A DNA stretch of 13,202 nt, taken from the NCBI GenBank assembly GCA_023253905.1, contig JALREG010000233.1, forward strand, positions 1-13,202, given 5' to 3'. The notes under the pieces are model-generated. The model saw only the letters and a program-made list of their open reading frames with translations. It did not search any database and was not told the DNA's origin. Positions 6,611 to 13,202 of this stretch are shown here, in pieces. Position numbers and translations under genes: made by a program. The DNA is from Burkholderiaceae bacterium. Its GTDB lineage: Bacteria > Pseudomonadota > Gammaproteobacteria > Burkholderiales > Burkholderiaceae. Position 1 is the first letter of the stretch. The number at the start of each line of letters is the position of its first letter.

Positions 6611-7813
6611 ATGTTTCCAGAACGTGTCGTCTCCGGCATGCGCCCCACCGGGGCGTTGCACTTAGGGCACTACCACGGCGCACTCAAGAACTGGGTGCGT
6701 CTGCAATCCGAGTATCCCTGCCTGTTTTTTGTGGCTGACTGGCATGCCCTCACCACGCACTACGACTCGCCCGACGTCATCGGAAACAATATCTGGGAAA
6801 TGGTGATTGACTGGCTCGCGGCCGGCATCGACCCGCAGCAGTCCACCTTGTTCATCCAGTCTCGTGTTCCCGAGCACGCCGAACTTCATCTGCTGCTCTC
6901 GATGAGCACGCCGCTGGGCTGGCTGGAGCGTGTGCCGACCTACAAGGACCAGCAGGAAAAGCTTTCCGATCGCGATCTCGCCACCTACGGTTTTCTGGGC
7001 TACCCGCTGCTCCAGGCGGCCGATATCCTGATGTATCGCGCCGCCTTCGTTCCGGTTGGCGAAGACCAGGTGCCGCATATCGAGCTCACGCGCGAGATCG
7101 CGCGCCGCTTCAACCATCTTTTCGGCCGTGAGCCAGGCTTTGAGGACAAGGCTCGCGAGGCGGTCAAGCGGCTGGGCAGCAAGCGCGCGCGGATGTATCA
7201 GCAGCTGCGTACGCGCTTCCAGGAGCAGGGCGATGATGAAGCCCTGCAACAGGCGCACGAACTGCTCGACCAATCACCCAATCTCAGCCTGGGCGACCGC
7301 GAGAGGCTCTTTGGCTGGCTTGAGGGAAGCCGGAAGATCATTCTTGCCGAGCCGCAGGCGTTACTCACCGAAGCCTCGCGGATGCCCGGAATCGACGGTC
7401 AGAAAATGTCGAAGAGCTACGGCAACTCGATCGGCATGCGCGAAGACCCCGAGTCGGTCACGCGCAAGATCCGTACGATGCCCACCGATCCGGCGCGCGT
7501 GCGGCGAACCGACCCGGGCGATCCCGGGCGTTGCCCGGTTTGGCAGTTGCATGTCGTTTACTCCAACGACGAAACCCGTGACTGGGTGCGCGCGGGGTGC
7601 ACCACGGCGGGGATCGGTTGTCTGGAATGCAAACAGCCGGTGGTCGACGCCGTGCTGAAGGAGCAGCAGGGCTTTCTGGAGCGCGCACAACCCTATGTCG
7701 ATGACCCGAGCCTGCTGCGCAACATCATTGCTGATGGCTGCGATCGTGCCCGCAAACTCGCGCAGGAGACCATGCGTGATGTCCGCGAGGTGATGGGTCT
7801 CAGTCATGACTGA
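6611..7813 (+). CDS. trpS: tryptophanyl-tRNA synthetase with Fe-S-type cysteine motif
   Basis: Class I aminoacyl-tRNA synthetase charging tRNA-Trp in the cytosol. The product has 400 residues against about 330 for E. coli TrpRS. It shows PTGALHLGH (the HIGH motif, 12-20), the Trp-pocket GEDQ (150-153) and KMSKS (265-269). The extra length is an insertion of roughly 80 residues (about 178-258) between the Rossmann domain and KMSKS, a form I associate with Betaproteobacteria and some Pseudomonas. The C-terminal domain holds Cys308, Cys330, Cys337 and Cys340, a C-x21-C-x6-C-x2-C array that is nearly the C-x22-C-x6-C-x2-C of the [4Fe-4S] TrpRS of Thermotoga maritima. The start lies two bases after the M50 stop, without a good ribosome site, so coupling is likely. 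The stop overlaps the methyltransferase gene by eight bases. Confidence 0.97.
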   Translation: MFPERVVSGMRPTGALHLGHYHGALKNWVRLQSEYPCLFFVADWHALTTHYDSPDVIGNNIWEMVIDWLAAGIDPQQSTLFIQSRVPEHAELHLLLSMSTPLGWLERVPTYKDQQEKLSDRDLATYGFLGYPLLQAADILMYRAAFVPVGEDQVPHIELTREIARRFNHLFGREPGFEDKAREAVKRLGSKRARMYQQLRTRFQEQGDDEALQQAHELLDQSPNLSLGDRERLFGWLEGSRKIILAEPQALLTEASRMPGIDGQKMSKSYGNSIGMREDPESVTRKIRTMPTDPARVRRTDPGDPGRCPVWQLHVVYSNDETRDWVRAGCTTAGIGCLECKQPVVDAVLKEQQGFLERAQPYVDDPSLLRNIIADGCDRARKLAQETMRDVREVMGLSHD

Positions 7814-8393
7814 TGGGCAGGTGGCCCATCCGGGCACTGGGTCCACACCAGCGCATGGGGCGTCTTCGCCCTCTGCATGGGTGATGCGCGGGCTCCGCTG
7901 GCTGGCGGCGGGCAGCCACGTGCTCGATCTTGCCGCTGGGCAGGGGCGTCACGCACGCGCGGCCGAGGCGCTCGGCATGGCGGTCACCGCGGTCGATCGC
8001 GATGCAGCGGCGTTGCGGTCGATCGGTGGCACGGTTCGTTGCGTGGAGGCCGATCTGGAAGCCAACCCGCTGCCCTTCGAGGGGGCGAGTTTTGGATGCG
8101 TCATTGTTGGCAACTACCTGTTCAGGCCAAGGTTTTCAGAGGTGTGTGCGCTGCTCGCACCGGGTGGTCTCCTGATTTACGAAACCTTCGCACGCGGCAA
8201 TGAACGCTACGGTAAGCCGAGCAACCCCGATTTTCTGCTCGAGCCAGGCGAGCTGCTGGCGCGGTGCGCTCAGGCCGGGCTGGTGGTGATTGCCTACGAG
8301 GACGGAGTGGTCCTCGGATCTCGGCGCGCTCGGGTTCAGCGGATTCTCGCGGTCGAGCCTTCGGCGAATCTCGAGAGCTTCGCGATAGAATGA
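7806..8393 (+). CDS. class I SAM-dependent methyltransferase
   Basis: Small methyltransferase of the Rossmann-like class I fold; the substrate is unknown. In the 195-residue product, SAM-binding motif I is [12 protein letters not shown] (39-50), followed by an acidic end of strand 2 at AVDRD (62-66), and a later motif at about 118-128 ([11 protein letters not shown]) typical of the strand 5 region. The segment [14 protein letters not shown] (126-139) is like that of TehB-like and related small methyltransferases. The first 23 residues are low-complexity and may be poorly ordered. The gene overlaps the trpS stop by eight bases and its own stop lies inside the TAGAAT box before dapA. Position beside trpS and dapA does not identify a target. 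Confidence 0.85.
   Translation: MTDGQVAHPGTGSTPAHGASSPSAWVMRGLRWLAAGSHVLDLAAGQGRHARAAEALGMAVTAVDRDAAALRSIGGTVRCVEADLEANPLPFEGASFGCVIVGNYLFRPRFSEVCALLAPGGLLIYETFARGNERYGKPSNPDFLLEPGELLARCAQAGLVVIAYEDGVVLGSRRARVQRILAVEPSANLESFAIE
8386..8391 (+). promoter_or_regulatory. candidate -10 box upstream of dapA
   Basis: TAGAAT overlaps the first base of the methyltransferase stop codon and lies 30 bases before the dapA ATG. It would give a leader of about 24 bases. No clear -35 hexamer is present, and the ribosome site is weak (GGAA at 8409-8412). It may be an internal promoter within the longer operon. Confidence 0.33.
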
Positions 8394-8421
8394 TCGCCTC
8401 CCTCTTCGGAACCCTCAAACC

Positions 8422-9294
8422 ATGATCCAGGGCAGCATTGTCGCGATCGTCACGCCGATGCACGAGGACGGCAGCCTCGACCTCGATGGCTACCGTCGCT
8501 TGATTGACTGGCATATCGAACAGAAAACCTCTGCCATTGTGGCGGTCGGAACCACCGGTGAGTCGCCAACGGTCGATCACGACGAACACTGCACCCTGAT
8601 CCGGGTCGCGGTTGAGCATGCGGCGGGCCGCCTCCCCATCATTGCGGGCACGGGCGGCAACTCCACGCGCGAGGCGATCGAACTCACCGAGTATGCGAAG
8701 AAGGTCGGTGCGGCAGCCTCGCTCCAGGTGGTCCCCTACTACAACAAGCCCACTCAGGAAGGCATGGTCCGGCACTTTACGGCGGTTGCCGAGCGCGTCG
8801 GCCTGCCCGTCATTCTCTACAACGTGCCGGGCCGTACGGTCGCCGATCTCTCAAACGACAGCGTGCTGAAGCTTGCCCAGGTACCGGGCGTCATCGGACT
8901 CAAGGACGCCACCGGCGACATTCCCCGAGGCTCCGATCTGCTTGCCCGGTTGCCTGCTGGCTTTGGTGTCTACAGCGGTAACGATGACTCTGCGCTCGCG
9001 CTCATGGCAATGGGCTCGCATGGCGTCATCTCGGTCACTGCCAATATCGCGCCTGGCGCAATGGCGAAGATGTGCGCAGCCGCGCTCGCCGGGCGCTGGA
9101 ACGAGGCGCTTGCCATCAACCGACAGCTGCTGCCGCTTCATCTGAAGCTGTTCGTTGAGGCCAATCCCATCCCAGTCAAATGGGCGATGGCAGAGCGTGG
9201 GCTGATCGGGCCGGCGGTTCGCCTGCCGCTCACGCCGCTCTCCTCCAGCTTCCATGATGTCGTGCGCGCAGCCATGCGTGCAGCAGGGGTCTGA
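8422..9294 (+). CDS. dapA: 4-hydroxy-tetrahydrodipicolinate synthase
   Basis: First committed enzyme of the diaminopimelate/lysine branch. It condenses pyruvate with aspartate-semialdehyde in the cytosol and so feeds both lysine and peptidoglycan cross-link precursors. The 290-residue product is a TIM barrel of standard length with Thr44-Thr45 in GTTGES (43-48), Tyr133 and Arg138 in YNVPGRT (133-139), and the Schiff-base Lys161 in GLKDATGD (159-166). These numbers equal those of the E. coli enzyme. Whether lysine inhibits it cannot be judged with confidence from sequence alone. bamC starts two bases after its stop, the same dapA-bamC order as in E. coli. Confidence 0.98.
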   Translation: MIQGSIVAIVTPMHEDGSLDLDGYRRLIDWHIEQKTSAIVAVGTTGESPTVDHDEHCTLIRVAVEHAAGRLPIIAGTGGNSTREAIELTEYAKKVGAAASLQVVPYYNKPTQEGMVRHFTAVAERVGLPVILYNVPGRTVADLSNDSVLKLAQVPGVIGLKDATGDIPRGSDLLARLPAGFGVYSGNDDSALALMAMGSHGVISVTANIAPGAMAKMCAAALAGRWNEALAINRQLLPLHLKLFVEANPIPVKWAMAERGLIGPAVRLPLTPLSSSFHDVVRAAMRAAGV

Positions 9295-9296
9295 TC

Positions 9297-10463
9297 ATGC
9301 AGCGGTCACTCTCTAGGGTCCTGGGCGGGTTCGGTGTGGTGACCGTCGCCGTACTGCTCGGCGGTTGCGGCATCAACAACTACCTCGAAGAGCGGGGCAA
9401 GATCGACTACAAATCGGCTTCAAGCGCGCCTCGTACCTCGCTGGAGGTGCCACCTGATCTGGTATCGCCGCGCGGCGATGAGCGGTTCGCCATTCCAACT
9501 TCGCGGGGTGCTGAGAGAACCCTCTCTTCGTTCGAACGAGATCGCGCCCAGACGGCAGCGCGTGCCGGGGCATCCTCGGTGCTGCCGTCCACGCCGGGTG
9601 TCCGGATCGAACGTTCGGGGCTCCAGCGTTGGTTGGTGGTTGACACGCCGCCCGAGAAACTCTGGCCCGCAGTACGCGACTTTTGGACCGAAACCGGTTT
9701 CACGCTTGAGACCGACAGCGCGGAAACCGGCACCATCGAAACCAACTGGCTCGAGAATCGGGCTCGGGTGCCGCTCGACCTGATTCGTCGCACGCTTGGC
9801 AAGGTGGTTGATGGCATTTATTCCTCGGGCACTCTGGACAAATTCCGCACTCGTATCGAGCGCCTGCCGGATGGCCGATCGGAAATCTACGTGTCACACC
9901 GAGGCTTGGAAGAGGTGGCCACCTCGGCATCACGTGACTCCTTCATCTGGCAGCGGCGCGCCCCCGAGCCCGACCTCGAGGTCGAGATGTTGAACCGCCT
10001 GATGCTCAAGATCTCGGGAGGCCAACGGGCCGAGCAACTGGTAGCTTCAGGTAGATCTGCGGCTCAGGAAATGCGCGACGTACGCATCTCAGGTGACGGC
10101 GCGGGTCGGGGCATCGATCTCGATGATCCCTTCGACCGGGCGTGGCGCCGGGTGGGGCTGGCGCTCGACCGGGGCGGCTTCACCGTGGAAGACCGGGACC
10201 GGTCGCGGGGTGCCTATTTCGTTCGTTATATCGATGCCGACGAACGCGCGCGCGCGGCGGCTGATCGGCCTGGCTTCTTCGGTCGCCTGTTTACCCAGTC
10301 GTCCAAGCCTGAACTGAGCCAGCAATACCGACTCAGCCTGGTGTCGGCCGGCACGGGTGTACGGCTCACCATTCAGGACAAAGACGGTAAACCCACTCCC
10401 GAGGCTGACCGCGCCACCGTCAACCGGATTCTCGACCTGCTGATGCAGCAGATGCTGCTGTAA
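9297..10463 (+). CDS. bamC: outer-membrane assembly lipoprotein BamC
   Basis: Lipoprotein of the BAM complex that inserts beta-barrel proteins into the outer membrane, anchored through a lipid on its N-terminal cysteine. The 388-residue product has a signal peptide with a hydrophobic core (about 10-21) and the lipobox LLGGC with Cys24. Next comes the unstructured segment known to contact BamD, with the conserved DYKSA... LEVPPDL stretch (37-55), then two helix-grip domains separated by a linker, at about 100-240 and 270-388. It is somewhat longer than E. coli BamC (about 344), mostly in linkers. The ribosome site AGGGG at 9284-9288 stands eight bases before the ATG and overlaps the end of dapA, so the two are co-expressed. 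The family evolves fast, but lipobox, N-terminal segment and gene position agree. Confidence 0.9.
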   Translation: MQRSLSRVLGGFGVVTVAVLLGGCGINNYLEERGKIDYKSASSAPRTSLEVPPDLVSPRGDERFAIPTSRGAERTLSSFERDRAQTAARAGASSVLPSTPGVRIERSGLQRWLVVDTPPEKLWPAVRDFWTETGFTLETDSAETGTIETNWLENRARVPLDLIRRTLGKVVDGIYSSGTLDKFRTRIERLPDGRSEIYVSHRGLEEVATSASRDSFIWQRRAPEPDLEVEMLNRLMLKISGGQRAEQLVASGRSAAQEMRDVRISGDGAGRGIDLDDPFDRAWRRVGLALDRGGFTVEDRDRSRGAYFVRYIDADERARAAADRPGFFGRLFTQSSKPELSQQYRLSLVSAGTGVRLTIQDKDGKPTPEADRATVNRILDLLMQQMLL

Positions 10464-10524
10464 GCCCGGGCGTGGTTCGCTTGGGTTGGTTGGAGGTTGC
10501 GCCCGCCAGTTTCGGTTCGCCGGC

Positions 10525-11322
10525 ATGAGGTTCGCAAGCCTCGGCAGTGGTAGCGACGGCAATGCTCTGCTGATCGAGAGCCAGGACGGTACGCGCATCA
10601 CCCGGGTTTTGATCGACTGCGGTTTCAGCCTGCGCGAGGCCCGGCGAAAGCTGCGTGCCGCAGGCATTGAGCCTGAGCAGCTCGACGCAATTCTGGTCAC
10701 GCATGAACATGGCGATCATGTGGGCGGGGTGTTCCGACTCTCGCGCTCGCATCGGATTCCTGCGTGGCTGACCCATGGGACACTTTCGGCAAGTTCCAAT
10801 GAGTCAACGCTGACCGACACGGAGGCGCTGCCAACGCTGTTCCGTACGGTCACACCCGACCAGCCCTTTGAGGTGGGGGGCCTGCACATCATGCCGGTAT
10901 CGGTGCCGCATGATGCGAGGGAGCCGGTGCAGTATGTGATCGACGACGGTCGCGTCCGGTTGGGGGTCCTCACCGACCTCGGTCATGGATCCGCACACGT
11001 AAGGCGCGCTTATTCGGGCATGGACGCGCTGGTACTCGAGTGCAATCACGACAGCGCGCTGCTGGCCGCCAACAATGCCTATCCCGAAGTACTGAAGCGC
11101 CGAATCTCGGGCCCATGGGGACACCTGGCCAACGATGCCGCTGCCGATCTGCTGGCATCGCTCGACAATCGTCGCCTGCGCCGGGTGGTTGCCGCACATC
11201 TCAGCGCTCAAAACAACGCCCCCGCGCTGGCGCAGCAGGCGCTCGCCGGGGCGCTTCAGACTGATCCCGGATCGGTGGGGGTGGCGGATCAGGAGACGGG
11301 TTTCCACTGGACCGAGGTCTGA
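10525..11322 (+). CDS. YycJ/WalJ-like metallo-beta-lactamase-fold hydrolase
   Basis: Predicted cytosolic dinuclear-metal hydrolase of the metallo-beta-lactamase fold. Its start (FASLGSGSDGNA, 3-14), central THEHGDH (59-65) and late SGPWGHLAN (195-203) follow the Firmicute YycJ/WalJ pattern; such proteins have been reported as 5'-3' DNA exonucleases. The 265-residue product has metal ligands His60, His62, Asp64, His65, His129, Asp151 and a terminal His225 (AAHLS). No beta-CASP domain or leader peptide is present, so an RNase J or a secreted lactamase is unlikely. ATG 10525 is chosen because the family N-terminus begins there. The open frame continues to 10486 without family sequence, and the nearby GGAGG (10492-10496) is too far away to serve this ATG. 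It lies 61 bases after bamC as the last gene of the plus-strand run. Confidence 0.85.
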   Translation: MRFASLGSGSDGNALLIESQDGTRITRVLIDCGFSLREARRKLRAAGIEPEQLDAILVTHEHGDHVGGVFRLSRSHRIPAWLTHGTLSASSNESTLTDTEALPTLFRTVTPDQPFEVGGLHIMPVSVPHDAREPVQYVIDDGRVRLGVLTDLGHGSAHVRRAYSGMDALVLECNHDSALLAANNAYPEVLKRRISGPWGHLANDAAADLLASLDNRRLRRVVAAHLSAQNNAPALAQQALAGALQTDPGSVGVADQETGFHWTEV

Positions 11323-11346
11323 TCCGGCAGCGGTTCGGGTCGGTGT

Positions 11347-11394
11347 GCGAGCCGCACGGTGAGCCCTGCCCGGGGTGGAGCGATTGTGGCTCGC
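11347..11394. terminator. long-stem hairpin between convergent metallohydrolase gene and roxA
   Basis: GCGAGCCGCA (11347-11356) pairs with TGTGGCTCGC (11385-11394) in a 10-bp stem with one G-U wobble, extendable by wobble pairs to about 14. The 28-base loop is GC-rich and has CCCTGCCCGGGG within it. A smaller competing hairpin, GTGCG-AGC-CGCAC, lies at 11345-11357. It sits midway in the 102-base convergent gap and may end both transcripts, but no T-run follows on either strand. Confidence 0.38.
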
Positions 11395-11424
11395 GCGTGG
11401 CGCGGGGACATCGGTTGCGAGGGG

Positions 11425-12660
11425 TCAACGAGGCTTCTGAATATTGGCAGGGTGTATCCATCCTGCCCGGGCCCAGTCACCCAGCAGTTGGGCGAGTTCG
11501 GGGTGGGTGCTTGCCTGGCTGGCCTCGTGCGCGGTGAGCTGTCTCTGGTTGGCAAGCTTCCGGAGTAGATATCGCGCCGGCCCTGAATGGGGCGCCGCAA
11601 CCGACTCGCCGTTGATATGGAAGCGTGAGGCGCGATAAAGAAGGCGGGTGCGTCGGTCCAGTTGAAAGCCCTCGCGGCGGCCTGCCTCGATGAAGCGCGC
11701 TTCGTTGAGTCGCACTGGGGCATCGAAAAAAACGTTTGCTGCGGGCTCGGTGAGGAAGCGCCCGATGAAATCATCCACTGATGCGCGAGTGGGCCGCCAG
11801 TTAATCGCCCACTCGCGCATCTGCTGATGCAGGTCAACGGGAACCTCCGCTGCGTGCGCGCTGGGGACGCGGCCACGATCTCCGAAGCGGGGATCAGGCC
11901 CGCCTGGTGAATCAGCGGCATCCGCCAGGAATTCGCGCAGAAACTCTTGTCGCGACGGTGCCCGGAAGCCCACCGAGCCGGTCATGCATGGACCGTCCGC
12001 CATGCCGTCATGGGCCCAGCCTGGGGGCAGGTAGAGCATGTCGCCCGGTTCGAGGAGCCACTCCTGAGTGGGCTCGAACTGCTCAAGAATTTTGAGCGGG
12101 AGCCCTGGCTTGAACCGATCCTTACCCGGCGGGGCGATCCGCCAGCGGCGCTTGCCCCAGAGTTGGATGAGGAAGACATCGTAGGAGTCGAGGTGGGGCC
12201 CCACCCCGCCCTGATTTGAGGCGAGGCTGATCATCAGATCGTCGAGTCGGGCATCCGGGATGAACCGGAACTTGGACATCAACTCGTTCGTACGGTCATC
12301 ATGCAGATTGACCCCTTGCACCAGCAGGGTCCAGCGGCTTCGCCCGAGCGACGGTAACTCATCGGGTTCGAAGGGCCCGTGCGCGAGCTGCCAGCGGCCG
12401 CCGAAGGAGGTCACCAGTCGCGATTGAACCGAATCGTCCTGAGCGAGTTCGATCAGCGCCTGCGCATCGCAGGGTGGCTTGATATCGGGCAGCGCGGCCC
12501 GGACCAGAAGCGGCCGACGCTGCCAGTGAACGCGCAGGAACTCGTCTACACTCAGGCCGCCCAGAAGCCGAGCATCCGCCTGCGCAGCCTGGCTGCCCTT
12601 TCGGGGCGCAGTTCGGGAGGCGGGCGGCTGGGTCGGGCTGGGCTTGGACTGTCGATTCAT
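11425..12660 (-). CDS. roxA: ribosomal protein L16 arginine hydroxylase, JmjC type
   Basis: Iron(II)- and 2-oxoglutarate-dependent oxygenase of the cupin/JmjC fold. Its E. coli relative RoxA (YcfD) hydroxylates an arginine of ribosomal protein L16 (uL16), a step tied to growth under low oxygen or low nutrients. The 411-residue product has the iron triad His156 and Asp158 in PHLDSYDVF (155-163) plus His217 in PPGWAHDG (212-219), the core LWGKRRWRI (167-175), a dimerisation region and a C-terminal winged-helix-like domain (about 290-405). It is longer than E. coli YcfD (about 373) because of a 30-residue Pro/Ala/Ser-rich N-terminus and an insert near 250-272. The ATG at 12660 has no clear ribosome site and lies only 20 bases from the divergent isomerase gene. 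L16 itself is not in the window, so the substrate rests on family membership. Confidence 0.92.
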   Translation of the reverse strand: MNRQSKPSPTQPPASRTAPRKGSQAAQADARLLGGLSVDEFLRVHWQRRPLLVRAALPDIKPPCDAQALIELAQDDSVQSRLVTSFGGRWQLAHGPFEPDELPSLGRSRWTLLVQGVNLHDDRTNELMSKFRFIPDARLDDLMISLASNQGGVGPHLDSYDVFLIQLWGKRRWRIAPPGKDRFKPGLPLKILEQFEPTQEWLLEPGDMLYLPPGWAHDGMADGPCMTGSVGFRAPSRQEFLREFLADAADSPGGPDPRFGDRGRVPSAHAAEVPVDLHQQMREWAINWRPTRASVDDFIGRFLTEPAANVFFDAPVRLNEARFIEAGRREGFQLDRRTRLLYRASRFHINGESVAAPHSGPARYLLRKLANQRQLTAHEASQASTHPELAQLLGDWARAGWIHPANIQKPR

Positions 12661-12670
12661 GGATCACCCG

Positions 12671-12674
12671 GGAG
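12671..12674 (+). promoter_or_regulatory. ribosome binding site fixing the isomerase start
   Basis: GGAG stands six bases before ATG 12681 and supports that codon over the in-frame TTG at 12678, which would be only three bases away. The site falls in the 20-base gap shared with roxA. Confidence 0.6.
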
Positions 12675-12680
12675 ACGTTG

Positions 12681-13172
12681 ATGTCGTTATCGATTACCGC
12701 GGGACGCTGGGTCACCCTGCGCTACCGAATCAGTGACGCGCAGGGCGAGCCGATCGAGCCGGGCGAACGCGAGCTTACCTATCTTCATGGCGGCTATGGC
12801 GCGGTTCTGGCGGGAATCGAACGGGCGCTTGAAGGTCACGAGGCCGGTCACTCGGCAGCGCTGCAACTCGAACCTGAGGATGCGTTTGGCGACTACGATG
12901 CGTCGCTGGTTTATCTGGCGCCGCGCGCGGGCTTTCCCGATGACCTGGAAGAAGGCATGGGGTTTCAGAAAGTGCCGGGCATGCCTGAACTCGATCACGA
13001 CGGGCATGTCTATATCGCGACCGAATTCACCGAGGACACCGTGGTGCTGGATGGCAATCATCCGCTTGCCGGGCTGGCGCTTCGTTTCGAACTGCGGGTG
13101 ATTTCGGTGGCCGAGGCGAGCGAAGAGGACATTGAACGCGAACGCCGGCTGGCGGAGGACGAGGCCGATTAA
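12681..13172 (+). CDS. slyD: SlyD-like FKBP peptidyl-prolyl cis-trans isomerase
   Basis: Cytosolic prolyl isomerase and chaperone of the SlyD group. The 163-residue product has the split FKBP domain: residues 10-70 with YLHGGYG... LAGIERALEGH (34-53), an insert-in-flap chaperone domain from about 71 to 122, and the return LDGNHPLAGLALRFEL (123-138). The C-terminus ends in acidic, charged residues and lacks the His/Cys-rich nickel-binding tail of E. coli SlyD (about 196 residues), so a role in hydrogenase nickel delivery is unlikely. Position 40 onward reads GAVLAGIE rather than GHGxLIxGLE, a mild change in the FKBP pocket. It is divergent from roxA, a neighbour pairing I believe recurs in Betaproteobacteria. 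A short AGCCG/CGGCT hairpin follows the stop, but the window ends before it can be judged. Confidence 0.9.
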   Translation: MSLSITAGRWVTLRYRISDAQGEPIEPGERELTYLHGGYGAVLAGIERALEGHEAGHSAALQLEPEDAFGDYDASLVYLAPRAGFPDDLEEGMGFQKVPGMPELDHDGHVYIATEFTEDTVVLDGNHPLAGLALRFELRVISVAEASEEDIERERRLAEDEAD

Positions 13173-13202
13173 GCCGCGCTCGGCTCGGTGAAGCCACCCT
13201 GT

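Noticed and set aside
13172..13185. AGCCG/CGGCT hairpin at the end of the isomerase gene as a terminator
   Set aside because: Only five base pairs and the window ends before any T-run could be seen.

Overview
The window reads as an ordinary, gene-dense piece of a GC-rich betaproteobacterial chromosome, most likely Burkholderiales or a relative. The grounds are gene content and order: eno-ftsB, hslO beside a gamma carbonic anhydrase, rnm-yciO-M50 protease-trpS, dapA-bamC-metallohydrolase, and roxA beside an FKBP isomerase. The proteins look like intact housekeeping genes and I see no frameshift or truncation. There is no sign of phage, transposon, CRISPR or plasmid sequence, and no tRNA or rRNA gene. 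No gap between genes exceeds about 105 bases.

Layout. Positions 89-1745 (+) hold enolase and the divisome protein FtsB. A convergent junction with a long-stem hairpin separates them from a minus-strand pair, a gamma-type carbonic anhydrase-like protein followed by the redox chaperone Hsp33 (3297 down to 1849). A 97-base divergent promoter region follows. From 3395 to 11322 nine genes lie on the plus strand with gaps of 0-85 bases: alpha/beta hydrolase, RNase AM, YciO, intramembrane M50 protease, tryptophanyl-tRNA synthetase, SAM methyltransferase, DapA, lipoprotein BamC and a YycJ-like metallo-beta-lactamase-fold hydrolase. A second convergent junction, again with a long-stem hairpin, leads to roxA (minus). 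That gene is divergent, by only 20 bases, from a SlyD-like peptidyl-prolyl isomerase (12681-13172).

How the genes fit together. Many act on translation or protein quality: RNase AM (rRNA 5' end maturation), YciO (nucleotide-binding relative of the t6A enzyme TsaC), TrpRS, RoxA (hydroxylates ribosomal protein L16), SlyD-like isomerase, Hsp33, the M50 protease and BamC (outer-membrane protein assembly). DapA feeds lysine and peptidoglycan synthesis, and FtsB acts at the division septum. The tight spacing suggests a few polycistronic units. TAnAAT-type -10 boxes lie just before eno, the hydrolase, the carbonic anhydrase, the M50 gene and dapA.

I found no convincing new multi-gene system. The best points for a second look are a four-cysteine, [4Fe-4S]-type motif in TrpRS, a probable leaderless start for the M50 gene, a 19-bp tandem repeat plus a G8 tract at the start of yciO, a changed signature motif in YciO, and matched stem-loops at both convergent junctions.
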